Below, piece by piece: positions 1 to 6,368 of a DNA stretch of 6,416 nt. The translations under genes and the position numbers were made by a program. The notes below the pieces were generated by a model that made no database searches, was not told the DNA's origin, and worked only from the letters and a program-made list of their open reading frames with translations. The stretch comes from Kiritimatiellia bacterium. Lineage in GTDB: Bacteria; Verrucomicrobiota; Kiritimatiellia; RFP12; UBA1067. Each line of letters starts with the position of its first letter. The stretch's first letter is position 1. Location of the stretch: contig JAGCPM010000195.1 of assembly GCA_017965685.1 (NCBI GenBank), positions 1-6,416 of the forward strand, given 5' to 3'.

Positions 1-2
1 AC

Positions 3-1541
3 GGCAAGGTCAGCCGACTCGTGGACAACGAGATCAGCGTGTTCGACGCGTCTTGGGCCCCCATCGCAAGACGCTATCCCGCGACGAAGCGGCTCATAGC
101 GAACCTGCCCAGCGTCGAGGTCGGCAGCGTGATAGAGTACAGCTACGTTACGAGGGTAACCAACGCTCCCGCCGCATTCTACGGCAAGTGGTCTTTCGAT
201 TCCACAGAACCGGTAGACAGGATGCAGCTCTGGATCGACGGCAAGCTCGTGAAGGAGACCGTAAGACCGCCGGTCATAGTGTCCGAGCCAATGATGGCGG
301 ATGGCGACCTTTGGCAGGACAGGGTGATCGTTTCGAAGGGCGACTGGAACGAAGCGGCGAAGATTCTCCGGAAGGCGGCCAGAGTCGATGCCTACTGCGA
401 GGAAGGACCGTGGGGCCGCACGATGAAATCAATTCGCGACTGGATGGCGAAGAATGTCAAGGTCGCAGGCCCGAGCCTGTACGAAACTCCTGTCGACTCG
501 CAATTGACTCCGGCCGGCACAGTCCTGAAAGAGCGTTATGCCTCGCGGCTCGATTACGTCCGCACGATGTGCGCATTGCTTAAGGGCGCGGGATTCAACG
601 CCGATATCGTGTTCGCCGCGTTCGATGCGGGCGATCCGGAATCCATAAAGAATCGCGATGTGTCGGAGAAGCCGAACGTCAGGGCGTTCGCGAACCCTCT
701 CGTCAGGGTGCGCGAAACCGAGGGTGGTTGGCTCTGGTTCGGCGGCGACGTCAAGGCGACCTATATCGGCACGGAAAACGAATACACGCCGATTGGAGCC
801 ACCCCGTATGCCGATTGCCGCTTCTTCAATCCCGAGACATGCGGTTTCGGCGTGGTTGAGTCGGCCGAAATGTCCTATGTGCCGTCCGAGCGCAACACCA
901 TAAAGGTCACCGTCCGTGAGAACGGCGCTGTGGATATGGACTACTGTAGCGGCATCACCGGTCCAGGCGTAGCGGCTTTCCGCAAGAAATACGCCGAGAT
1001 GCTGCCCGAAGACCGGCAGCGCCACTACCAGAAGATACTCGGCGAATTGGCGCAATCGGCTTCTGCCACGAGCGAGCTGATCACGGATATTGAGGGCTAT
1101 CCGGCGACGATGAGGTTTTCCGCCTACATACCGGACTACGCTGTTGTGAACGGCGACTCGATAACGCTGACTCTTGCGATGTTCTACGACCAGATGTATC
1201 CGCTTTCCGCCGGTAAGCGCAGATATCCCATCGGCATATCCGCAGTCGATTCGAATGCCGACGAGGTGGAGATCGTCTTCCCTGAAGGCTACACCTTGGC
1301 CGAACATCTGCCTGAAGAGTTCACGTTCACGAATCCGCTCGATCCGTCGCAGACGCTTTACAAGGCAACTGCGCAATCCGAGATCGTGGATGGGCGTCTG
1401 GTTGTGAAACTGCACAGGGAGCGTTGCAAGGCTCCGTATCTGTCGTTCGCTCCAGGATACGCGCAACTTTTCCGCGACTGGTCGCGCACGGCGTCGTCGC
1501 GTTCCAACAGGACGATCACCGCACGAAAGGAAGGCAAATGA
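3..1541 (+). CDS. DUF3857 / transglutaminase-like protein, 5'-partial, probably catalytically dead
   Basis: The reading frame is open to the left edge, so the gene starts outside the window. The GTG at 21 is probably internal: it has no ribosome binding site, and the DUF3857-like sequence already runs through it. About 512 residues are visible. The segment LPSVEVGSVIEYSY (about 105-148) is typical of the DUF3857 beta-sandwich. A transglutaminase-like core follows at about 430-800, containing RYASRLDYVRTMCALLKGAGF and then a WLWFGGD strand. The remainder is a beta-rich C-terminal region with RYPIGIS and IVFPEGY, as in the C-terminal part of this family. Aligned without gaps to the usual RYGDCKD...ALLRAAGI motif, the catalytic Cys is Arg (546-548) and the His of 'NH' is Pro (696-698). 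Only the Asp (747-749) remains. Proteins of this type are usually exported or periplasmic, but the N-terminus is not visible here. The function is unknown; a binding or scaffold role is inferred. The stop overlaps the start of the glycosyltransferase gene. Confidence 0.8.
   Translation, partial: GKVSRLVDNEISVFDASWAPIARRYPATKRLIANLPSVEVGSVIEYSYVTRVTNAPAAFYGKWSFDSTEPVDRMQLWIDGKLVKETVRPPVIVSEPMMADGDLWQDRVIVSKGDWNEAAKILRKAARVDAYCEEGPWGRTMKSIRDWMAKNVKVAGPSLYETPVDSQLTPAGTVLKERYASRLDYVRTMCALLKGAGFNADIVFAAFDAGDPESIKNRDVSEKPNVRAFANPLVRVRETEGGWLWFGGDVKATYIGTENEYTPIGATPYADCRFFNPETCGFGVVESAEMSYVPSERNTIKVTVRENGAVDMDYCSGITGPGVAAFRKKYAEMLPEDRQRHYQKILGELAQSASATSELITDIEGYPATMRFSAYIPDYAVVNGDSITLTLAMFYDQMYPLSAGKRRYPIGISAVDSNADEVEIVFPEGYTLAEHLPEEFTFTNPLDPSQTLYKATAQSEIVDGRLVVKLHRERCKAPYLSFAPGYAQLFRDWSRTASSRSNRTITARKEGK
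1526..1541 (+). promoter_or_regulatory. Ribosome binding site and ATGA stop-start overlap
   Basis: AAAGGAAGG lies 3-11 bases ahead of the ATG at 1538, inside the last codons of the upstream gene. The upstream TGA (1539-1541) shares bases with this ATG. The arrangement supports the 1538 start and suggests translational coupling of the two genes. Confidence 0.75.
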
Positions 1542-2608
1542 AAAAAGTTTTGTTCTGGGGCCGGTTCGATCCCGGCTATTCGCGCAATCGCGTCTATGCT
1601 GCGCTGTTCAGAAAGCTTGGCTGGGAAGTCGATTATTTCCTCGTCAAGGTCTGGCCCAGATTGGGCGACGTCGAGGCGGTGTTGAGGGGTGTCGGAAGGA
1701 ATGGACTGCCCGATCTCGTATGGGTGCCGGTATGCCGCCAGCGCGACATACTCGCCGCGTGCCGCTGGGCGCACGCCAGAGGAGTGAAGGTGATTTTCGA
1801 CCCGATGATCTCGGCATGGGACAAGAAGGTCCTAGAACAGAAGAAATGGAAGGCTGAGGAGCGGCGCGCCAAGCGGCTTCTCAAGCTCGAAAAGAAGATG
1901 ATGAATGCGCCTGACATGGTGACGTGGGATACGTCCTGCCATCTCGATTTCTGCGCAAGGGTGCTGAACGTGCCTAGGGCGAAGATGAGAGTCTTGTTCA
2001 CGGGTACCGACGAGAAGGTCTTCATGCCGGTCGATACTCCGCCGCGCAAGGAAGGCGAGCCCTTCAAGGTCCTGTACCACGGTGCTTACCTTCCGCTCCA
2101 CGGAACCGAGTATATAGTGGAGGCTGCGCGCATGACGCAGAACCTGCCCGTACAGTGGGACTTCCTCGGCTGGGGAGCGTACAAAGCGGCTACGGAGGCG
2201 AAGGCCGCCGGGCTCAAGAACGTAAGGTTCCTCGAGAAGGTGCCGTACGTGGATGTGCCGAAGGTCATCTGCTCCCACGATATCGTGCTTGGAGTGTTCG
2301 GCACGACCGAGAAGGCTTTGCGCGTCATCGGCAACAAGGTTTATGAATGCATGGCTTGCGCGCGGCCTACCGTCAACGAGTTCTGCACCGGCTATCCGCC
2401 GGAGGCTAAGGACTGCAAGGCGATAAAGTTCGTTCCGCCGGGCAATGCGGAGGCGATAGTGAAAGCAGTCGAGGAATATCGCGCCGACTGGGCCAACCGC
2501 GATGTGTATTTCGCCGAGGCCAGGGATTTCTTCGAGAAACATCTTTCAATGGCCGTCATCGAGAAGCAGCTCGCCGGGATTCTCGCGGACCTCGGATTCG
2601 GCGCCTGA
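1538..2608 (+). CDS. GT4-type (GT-B fold) glycosyltransferase
   Basis: A 356-residue protein with the layout of a GT-B retaining glycosyltransferase, which moves a sugar from a nucleotide donor to an acceptor. The N-terminal Rossmann-like half opens with MKKVLFWGRFDPGYSRNRVY and includes DLVWVP (59-64) and a VKVIFDPM strand (83-90). A highly charged helix (about 98-121) follows, which could contact membrane or a partner. The C-terminal donor-binding half begins near FKVLYHGAYLPLHG (176-189) and contains DIVLGVFG (248-255) and the signature RVIGNKVYECMACARPTV (262-279). Glu270 matches the second Glu of the EX7E motif, while the first position is Arg262; GT4 members with 'IPNKxYE' motifs often vary there. 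No signal peptide or transmembrane segment is seen, so it is probably cytoplasmic. I chose ATG 1538 because AAAGGAAGG (1526-1534) lies just upstream and the protein then begins at the first beta strand; the frame is open further upstream, to 1424. The substrate cannot be told; cell-surface polysaccharide is a guess. Confidence 0.85.
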   Translation: MKKVLFWGRFDPGYSRNRVYAALFRKLGWEVDYFLVKVWPRLGDVEAVLRGVGRNGLPDLVWVPVCRQRDILAACRWAHARGVKVIFDPMISAWDKKVLEQKKWKAEERRAKRLLKLEKKMMNAPDMVTWDTSCHLDFCARVLNVPRAKMRVLFTGTDEKVFMPVDTPPRKEGEPFKVLYHGAYLPLHGTEYIVEAARMTQNLPVQWDFLGWGAYKAATEAKAAGLKNVRFLEKVPYVDVPKVICSHDIVLGVFGTTEKALRVIGNKVYECMACARPTVNEFCTGYPPEAKDCKAIKFVPPGNAEAIVKAVEEYRADWANRDVYFAEARDFFEKHLSMAVIEKQLAGILADLGFGA

Positions 2609-2622
2609 GCCTTCCAGACTCA

Positions 2623-2652
2623 TTGACTTGACCACCGTAGATTTGATATAAT
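2623..2652 (+). promoter_or_regulatory. Sigma70-type promoter with extended -10, for the small exported protein
   Basis: The -35 box is TTGACT (2623-2628) and the -10 box is a perfect TATAAT (2647-2652), with an 18-base spacer. TGA directly before the -10 gives an extended -10 element (TGnTATAAT). Transcription would begin near 2659, leaving a leader of about 28 bases. The promoter lies only 15 bases after the glycosyltransferase stop with no terminator between, so read-through from upstream may add to expression. Confidence 0.85.
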
Positions 2653-2674
2653 ACATACACGAAACAAAAATAGC

Positions 2675-2681
2675 AAAGGAG
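2675..2681 (+). promoter_or_regulatory. Strong Shine-Dalgarno site for the small exported protein
   Basis: AAAGGAG lies six bases before ATG 2688, in an A-rich, probably unstructured leader. With the near-consensus promoter this predicts high expression, and it fixes the start codon. Confidence 0.85.
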
Positions 2682-2687
2682 CAAAAA

Positions 2688-3098
2688 ATGAAGAAACTGA
2701 TGATTGCGTTCGCGGTTCTCGCGATGGGCCTTTCCGCTGCAAGGGCGGACTTCATCTGGAACTGGTGGACGACCAGCAACGAGGGCACGCCGCAGAAGTC
2801 GGACTTTAGGGGTTGCTCGCTCGGCATTGCCTCAAAGTTGGGCGATGTGAGTGGTGCCCAGGTCGACCTTCTGTTCAACAAGGCCACGAATGTCCGCGCT
2901 GGTGCGCAGGGTGCCATCGGCTATTCCCAGACCGAGACCCTCCGCAATGGCGTGCAGTTTTCGTTCGTGAACAAGGCGAAGGGTGCGGCTCTCCAGCTCG
3001 GTCTCATCTGCATCAACGATGAAGGCTTCCTGCCGTTCTTCGTGTTCTTCAACTTCTCGCCAAAGTATTTTGGCGGCCAGGGAGCGCAGGCTGAATAA
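2688..3098 (+). CDS. Small exported protein with degenerate G-x-Q-h repeats, hypothetical
   Basis: A 136-residue protein. Residues 1-20 are a clear signal peptide (MKK, a hydrophobic core, then ARA) with likely cleavage before Asp21. The mature start is Trp-rich (DFIWNWW, 21-27). From about residue 42 there are roughly five degenerate units of 13-16 residues, starting near Gly42, Gly56, Gly72, Gly88 and Ala101. Each carries a G-x-Q/S-hydrophobic pattern; examples are GAQVDLLFN, GVQFSFVN and LQLGLICIN. An aromatic block, FLPFFVFFNF (114-123), follows the repeats. The 'Q-h-G-h-h-N ... FLPFFPxFNF' pattern resembles LA_2272-type surface-repeat proteins, which I know as uncharacterised, probably envelope-associated proteins; this match is by eye. 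Repeating short beta strands suggest a beta-solenoid or beta-sheet in the periplasm or outer membrane. The gene stands alone between its own promoter and terminator, so its job cannot be read from its neighbours. Cys43 is too far from the N-terminus to be a lipobox. Confidence 0.75.
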   Translation: MKKLMIAFAVLAMGLSAARADFIWNWWTTSNEGTPQKSDFRGCSLGIASKLGDVSGAQVDLLFNKATNVRAGAQGAIGYSQTETLRNGVQFSFVNKAKGAALQLGLICINDEGFLPFFVFFNFSPKYFGGQGAQAE

Positions 3099-3111
3099 TC
3101 GAAGTGACAAT

Positions 3112-3200
3112 CGGCCGGATATGCCTCGGCCGAAAGCGACAATCCCGCCGTGCATTCGCGGCGGGATTTCTTATCGTCTTTGGGACCGCATATCCGGCCG
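3112..3200. repeat. 13-bp perfect inverted repeat flanking a terminator
   Basis: CGGCCGGATATGC (3112-3124) is the exact reverse complement of GCATATCCGGCCG (3188-3200). The arms are 63 bases apart and enclose the intrinsic terminator. A third CGGCCG (3127-3132) allows a competing local hairpin, TCGGCCG/CGGCCGA (3111-3117 with 3127-3133, nine-base loop). The right arm ends six bases before the tig -35 box. It could be an operator, a REP-like palindromic element or an extra terminator structure; the sequence alone does not decide. Confidence 0.75.
3141..3172 (+). terminator. Intrinsic (rho-independent) terminator of the small exported protein gene
   Basis: A perfect 10-bp stem pairs AATCCCGCCG (3141-3150) with CGGCGGGATT (3159-3168), around an eight-base loop. 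A short T-rich tail (TTTCTT, 3167-3172) follows. It lies 42 bases after the stop codon and separates the exported-protein gene from the tig operon. Confidence 0.85.
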
Positions 3201-3206
3201 CTTTGG

Positions 3207-3236
3207 TTGACTTGAAGGGCACAGATTTGATATACT
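3207..3236 (+). promoter_or_regulatory. Sigma70-type promoter with extended -10, for the tig-clpP-clpX operon
   Basis: The -35 box is TTGACT (3207-3212) and the -10 box is TATACT (3231-3236), with an 18-base spacer and TGA before the -10 (extended -10). Layout and much of the sequence match the promoter at 2623. The predicted start is near 3243, giving a leader of about 28 bases. I see no CIRCE element or heat-shock sigma sequence, so housekeeping expression is likely. Confidence 0.85.
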
Positions 3237-3257
3237 ACACAATTCCATTTCAAACAT

Positions 3258-3262
3258 AGGAG
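3258..3262 (+). promoter_or_regulatory. Shine-Dalgarno site of tig
   Basis: AGGAG lies eight bases before ATG 3271. An earlier ATG at 3266 is only three bases from it and opens a two-codon frame that stops at TGA 3272-3274, so the start at 3271 is preferred. Confidence 0.8.
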
Positions 3263-3270
3263 AAAATGCA

Positions 3271-4455
3271 ATGAAGACAAGCGCGAAGAAGCTGGAAAAA
3301 TGCAGGGTCGATATTACCGTCAAACTGGACGCCGAAGAGGTGAAGAGCGTGGTGAAAGACGTGGAAAAGGCGTTCCTCAAGGAAGCGAGCCTTCCTGGGT
3401 TCCGTCCTGGCAAGGTGCCTCTGGAGCTCATCCGCAAGAATTTCGCCGACAGCCTCAAGCAGGCTACGCGCAATGCGACGGTTGAGAAGTATGTGGGCGA
3501 TGCCATCAAGGCGGAGAATATAGAGCCTTTGAATTCGCTGGGCTACAGGGATTTCACCGACCTTGAAGACGGGGCGTCTTTTGTTATCGGATTTGAGGTG
3601 GCTCCGGTATTCAAGCTGCCGACCTATAAAGGACTTAAGATAGCGAAGGCGGACGCGACCGTCGCCGACAAGTCTGTTGAGGAGCGTCTCGAGCAGTTGA
3701 GGGGCGCTTACGCCACCTACGAGGATGCCAAGGAAGGCGAGAAGGCCGCCGACGGCGACCTTGTGCAGATCGACTACAGCGGAACGGTAGGCGGCAAGCC
3801 GATACTCGAAATCAACGCCGAGGCCAAAGTCGTCGCGTCTGGAGAAGGCTTCTGGACCCAGCTCGAGGAAGGACGGTTCCTGCCGGAAATCCTAAAGGCC
3901 ATCAAGGGCATGAAAGCCGGCGAGACGAAGGAGGGTGTCAAGGCGGTGTTCGACAAGGATGCCGCGCCAGAGGGTCTCAAGGGCGCGAAGGCTCTCTACA
4001 AGGTCACGCTTAAGATGATCCGTAAGCGCGTGAAGCCGGATGATGCGGCGTTTGCCGAGAAAGCCAAGGTCGCCAATATCGACGAACTCAGGGCCACGAT
4101 CCGCAAGGCTATGGAAGAGCAAGCCGTCAAGTCCGAGGCCGTCAGGCGCGAGAACGATGCGATTGACATGCTTCTCAAGAAGGTGGATTTCGACGTGCCT
4201 TCCTCCATGTACTCCAAGGTCGGGCAGGAGTTGCTCAATCAGTATATCGAGAGGGCCCGTCAGGCGGGCCTCGACGATGAATACATCAAGAAGAACCACG
4301 CCAAGATAATGGAGGAAGTGAAGGAATCGGCCCTCAGGCAGATCAGACTCTGGTTTGTGTTCGAGGCGATCGCCAAGGCCGAGAACATCGAGGTCAAGGA
4401 AGGCGAGAACATCGGTACGAAGGTCGTGGATCTCGTTTTGGCCAACTCGAAGTAA
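3271..4455 (+). CDS. tig: Trigger factor, ribosome-associated chaperone, shortened C-terminus
   Basis: Trigger factor docks at the ribosomal exit tunnel and shields nascent chains. The protein has 394 residues (E. coli has 432). The N-terminal ribosome-binding domain (about 1-115) carries the hallmark loop GFRPGKVP (43-50). An FKBP-like domain follows at about 155-250: GDLVQIDYSGTVGGKPI, then GRFLPEILKAIKGMKAGE and ALYKVTLK. Its usual 'IPGFE' is LPEIL (204-208), and the usual 'FPxxY' segment is FDKDA (227-231) without the Tyr, so prolyl isomerase activity may be weak or absent. The C-terminal chaperone domain (about 255-394) keeps the first helical arm, through ALRQIRLWFVFEAIAKAENIEV (354-375). 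Only about 19 residues remain after that, where E. coli has roughly 60 more, so most of the second arm seems to be missing. It is first in the operon, behind its own promoter, with clpP 9 bases downstream. The identity is secure. Confidence 0.96.
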   Translation: MKTSAKKLEKCRVDITVKLDAEEVKSVVKDVEKAFLKEASLPGFRPGKVPLELIRKNFADSLKQATRNATVEKYVGDAIKAENIEPLNSLGYRDFTDLEDGASFVIGFEVAPVFKLPTYKGLKIAKADATVADKSVEERLEQLRGAYATYEDAKEGEKAADGDLVQIDYSGTVGGKPILEINAEAKVVASGEGFWTQLEEGRFLPEILKAIKGMKAGETKEGVKAVFDKDAAPEGLKGAKALYKVTLKMIRKRVKPDDAAFAEKAKVANIDELRATIRKAMEEQAVKSEAVRRENDAIDMLLKKVDFDVPSSMYSKVGQELLNQYIERARQAGLDDEYIKKNHAKIMEEVKESALRQIRLWFVFEAIAKAENIEVKEGENIGTKVVDLVLANSK

Positions 4456-4464
4456 GGGACCGCC

Positions 4465-5070
4465 ATGAAAGCCTACGCAATTCCATACGTCATAGAGCAG
4501 TCCAGCAAGGGCGAGCGCACCTACGACATCTACTCGCGCCTCCTTCTCGACAGAATAGTCTTCATTTCGGGCGAAGTCCATGACGAGATGGCGAATGCGG
4601 TGATCGCGCAGCTTCTTTTCCTGCAGTCGCAGGATCCGAAGAAGCAGATCAACGTCTATGTGAACTCGCCCGGCGGCAGTGTCACGGCGGGCCTTGCCAT
4701 ATATGACACGATGCAGTTCGTGACGTGCCCGATCGCGACATTCTGCGTCGGACAGGCGGCTTCGATGGGTGCGGTTCTTCTTTCTGCGGGAACGAAGGGC
4801 CTCAGGCATGCTCTGCCCAACGCGAGGATAATGGTCCACCAGCCTTCCGGCGGCGCCGAGGGCAAGGCAACCGACATTGAGATCACTGCGAAGGAGATAT
4901 TGCGCCTCAAGGAGCGTCTGAACAGGATACTCGCGAAGCACTCCGGACGTAAGTACGAGGACGTCGCGGCTGATACTGAAAAGGACCTCTTCATGTCCGC
5001 TGAAGAGGCTGTCGAATGGGGGCTCGTTGACAAGGTTATGACGGTCGACGAAGGGAAGAAGACCGAATGA
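4465..5070 (+). CDS. clpP: ATP-dependent Clp protease proteolytic subunit ClpP
   Basis: ClpP is a serine peptidase (family S14). It forms a double heptameric barrel that degrades proteins threaded in by a Clp ATPase in the cytoplasm. The product has 201 residues, the normal size. The N-terminal [21 protein letters not shown] (7-27) is classic, and only a very short propeptide is possible. [18 protein letters not shown] (67-84) is the conserved oxyanion and strand region. The catalytic triad is intact: Ser100 in GQAASMGA, His125 in MVHQPSGG and Asp174 in DTEKD. Their 25- and 49-residue spacings match E. coli ClpP. The start at 4465 has AAGGGA five bases upstream, directly at the tig stop. clpX follows with an ATGA overlap, so protease and unfoldase are probably made together. 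Confidence 0.98.
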   Translation: MKAYAIPYVIEQSSKGERTYDIYSRLLLDRIVFISGEVHDEMANAVIAQLLFLQSQDPKKQINVYVNSPGGSVTAGLAIYDTMQFVTCPIATFCVGQAASMGAVLLSAGTKGLRHALPNARIMVHQPSGGAEGKATDIEITAKEILRLKERLNRILAKHSGRKYEDVAADTEKDLFMSAEEAVEWGLVDKVMTVDEGKKTE

Positions 5071-6368
5071 AGCGTGGCGGCAAATCCGGCGAGGGATTCG
5101 GAGAGGAGGAGTTTTGCTCCTTCTGCGGGCGTTCCAGCCTTGAAGTCGGAATTGTGCAGGGCGAGGACGCCAACATCTGCGTGGACTGCATCAAGCGCAC
5201 TGGCGAGATAGCAAAGGCTTTCGAAAGGCGCCAAAACGCTGGCGGCGCTCCCAAGCCGTTGCCGCCCACTCCGACGCCCAAAGAGATAAAGGCCTTCCTC
5301 GACCAGTATGTCATAGGACAGGAAGAGACGAAAAAGGTCCTCGCCGTAGCGGTGCACAACCACTACCGCCGCCTTGAGGCGACAATGGCAGCGCAACGCA
5401 AAAGACCGCGCAACATGCCGGCTCCGGCCGGATTCCTCGGCTTCCAGGACGTGGAAATCGAGAAGTCGAACATACTTCTAATAGGGCCTACAGGCTCTGG
5501 CAAGACTCTTCTCGCCAAGACTCTCGCGAGAATGCTCGGAGTCCCTTTCGCGATAGGCGACGCCACGGTGCTGACCCAGGCCGGATACGTCGGCGAGGAT
5601 GTCGAAAATCTCGTGCGCTATCTTCTGCAGAACGCGGATGGCGACGTGGAGCTCGCGCAGAGAGGCATAATCTACGTGGACGAAATCGATAAGATCGCCT
5701 CCAAGACGGACAATGTCTCAATCACGCGCGATGTCGGCGGCGAGGGTGTGCAACAGACTCTCCTGAAACTCGTTGAAGGGACGATATGCCGCATTCCTCC
5801 GAAGGGCGGCAGAAAGCATCCAGATCAGGAATACATCGAAGTCGACACCTCGAACATCCTCTTCATCTGCGGTGGCGCGTTTGTCGGGCTCGACAAGATA
5901 ATCGGCGAGCGCACCGGAAAGCGTGCGATTGGTTTCGGCGCCACTATCGAGCCAGAGGAGAAGAACCGCAAACCGGCTGACAGGCCAGGCGACATAAACC
6001 CGCTGGAAGTCCGGCCCGAGGATCTTGTGAAGTACGGCCTCATTCCTGAGTTCACGGGCAGACTACCGGTCGTCACTTCCATGAAGGAACTGACCGAGGA
6101 CGACCTCGTGCGGGTCCTCACCGAGCCCAAGAATTCGCTCGTCAGGCAGTACGAGAAGCTTCTCTCGATGGACGGCGTGCAGCTGGTGTTCGAGAAGGAT
6201 GCGCTCAAGGAACTTGCCAAGGCTGCTGTAGAGCGCAAGACTGGCGCGCGCGGTCTGAGGGCCGAGATGGAAAAGCTGATGGTCGACATCATGTACGATG
6301 CGCCCGGCAACGACAAGATGCGGCGCGTTACAGTGACGCCGGAAATGATCAAAGAAAAATGCAACTGA
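5067..6368 (+). CDS. clpX: ATP-dependent Clp protease ATP-binding subunit ClpX
   Basis: ClpX is the AAA+ hexameric unfoldase that recognises tagged substrates and passes them to ClpP. The protein has 433 residues (E. coli 424). The N-terminal zinc-binding domain has Cys17, Cys20, Cys38 and Cys41 (CSFC and CVDC). The AAA+ module carries Walker A GPTGSGKT (140-147), pore loop GYVG (173-176), Walker B IIYVDEID (201-208), the RKH loop (249-251), the Arg in PEFTGRLPV (Arg332) and the sensor-2 motif GARGLR (393-398, Arg396). The ClpP-docking IGF tripeptide is intact (288-290), so it should pair with the ClpP encoded just upstream. The start at 5067 overlaps the clpP stop, and AAGGGA (5051-5056) serves as ribosome binding site. 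The end overlaps the panD start by 10 bases. All key residues are present. Confidence 0.98.
   Translation: MKRGGKSGEGFGEEEFCSFCGRSSLEVGIVQGEDANICVDCIKRTGEIAKAFERRQNAGGAPKPLPPTPTPKEIKAFLDQYVIGQEETKKVLAVAVHNHYRRLEATMAAQRKRPRNMPAPAGFLGFQDVEIEKSNILLIGPTGSGKTLLAKTLARMLGVPFAIGDATVLTQAGYVGEDVENLVRYLLQNADGDVELAQRGIIYVDEIDKIASKTDNVSITRDVGGEGVQQTLLKLVEGTICRIPPKGGRKHPDQEYIEVDTSNILFICGGAFVGLDKIIGERTGKRAIGFGATIEPEEKNRKPADRPGDINPLEVRPEDLVKYGLIPEFTGRLPVVTSMKELTEDDLVRVLTEPKNSLVRQYEKLLSMDGVQLVFEKDALKELAKAAVERKTGARGLRAEMEKLMVDIMYDAPGNDKMRRVTVTPEMIKEKCN

Noticed and set aside
21..23. GTG at 21 as a true start of the DUF3857 gene
   Set aside because: The frame stays open to the window edge, no Shine-Dalgarno is seen, and the family-like sequence already extends through this point.
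429..1466. Long open frame on the - strand (345 codons) opposite the DUF3857 gene
   Set aside because: It is the mirror of a GC-rich coding frame; its translation is rich in Arg, Gly and His with no recognisable domain, and the + strand frame has clear family motifs.
1424..1537. In-frame upstream extension of the glycosyltransferase to ATG 1424
   Set aside because: It would add 38 residues overlapping the previous gene by over 100 bases. The start at 1538 has a good ribosome binding site and begins exactly at the first beta strand.
2609..2622. Terminator after the glycosyltransferase gene
   Set aside because: Only 14 bases lie between the stop codon and the next -35 box, with no hairpin or T-tract.
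3107..3200. Possible CRISPR or MITE array from the repeated GACAATC and CGGCCG words
   Set aside because: Only two or three short copies with unequal spacing, no spacer-repeat structure and no transposase; kept only as an inverted-repeat observation.
3892..4941. Long open frame on the - strand (349 codons) across tig and clpP
   Set aside because: It runs antisense through two securely identified genes and their junction, shows no domain pattern and is explained by codon bias.
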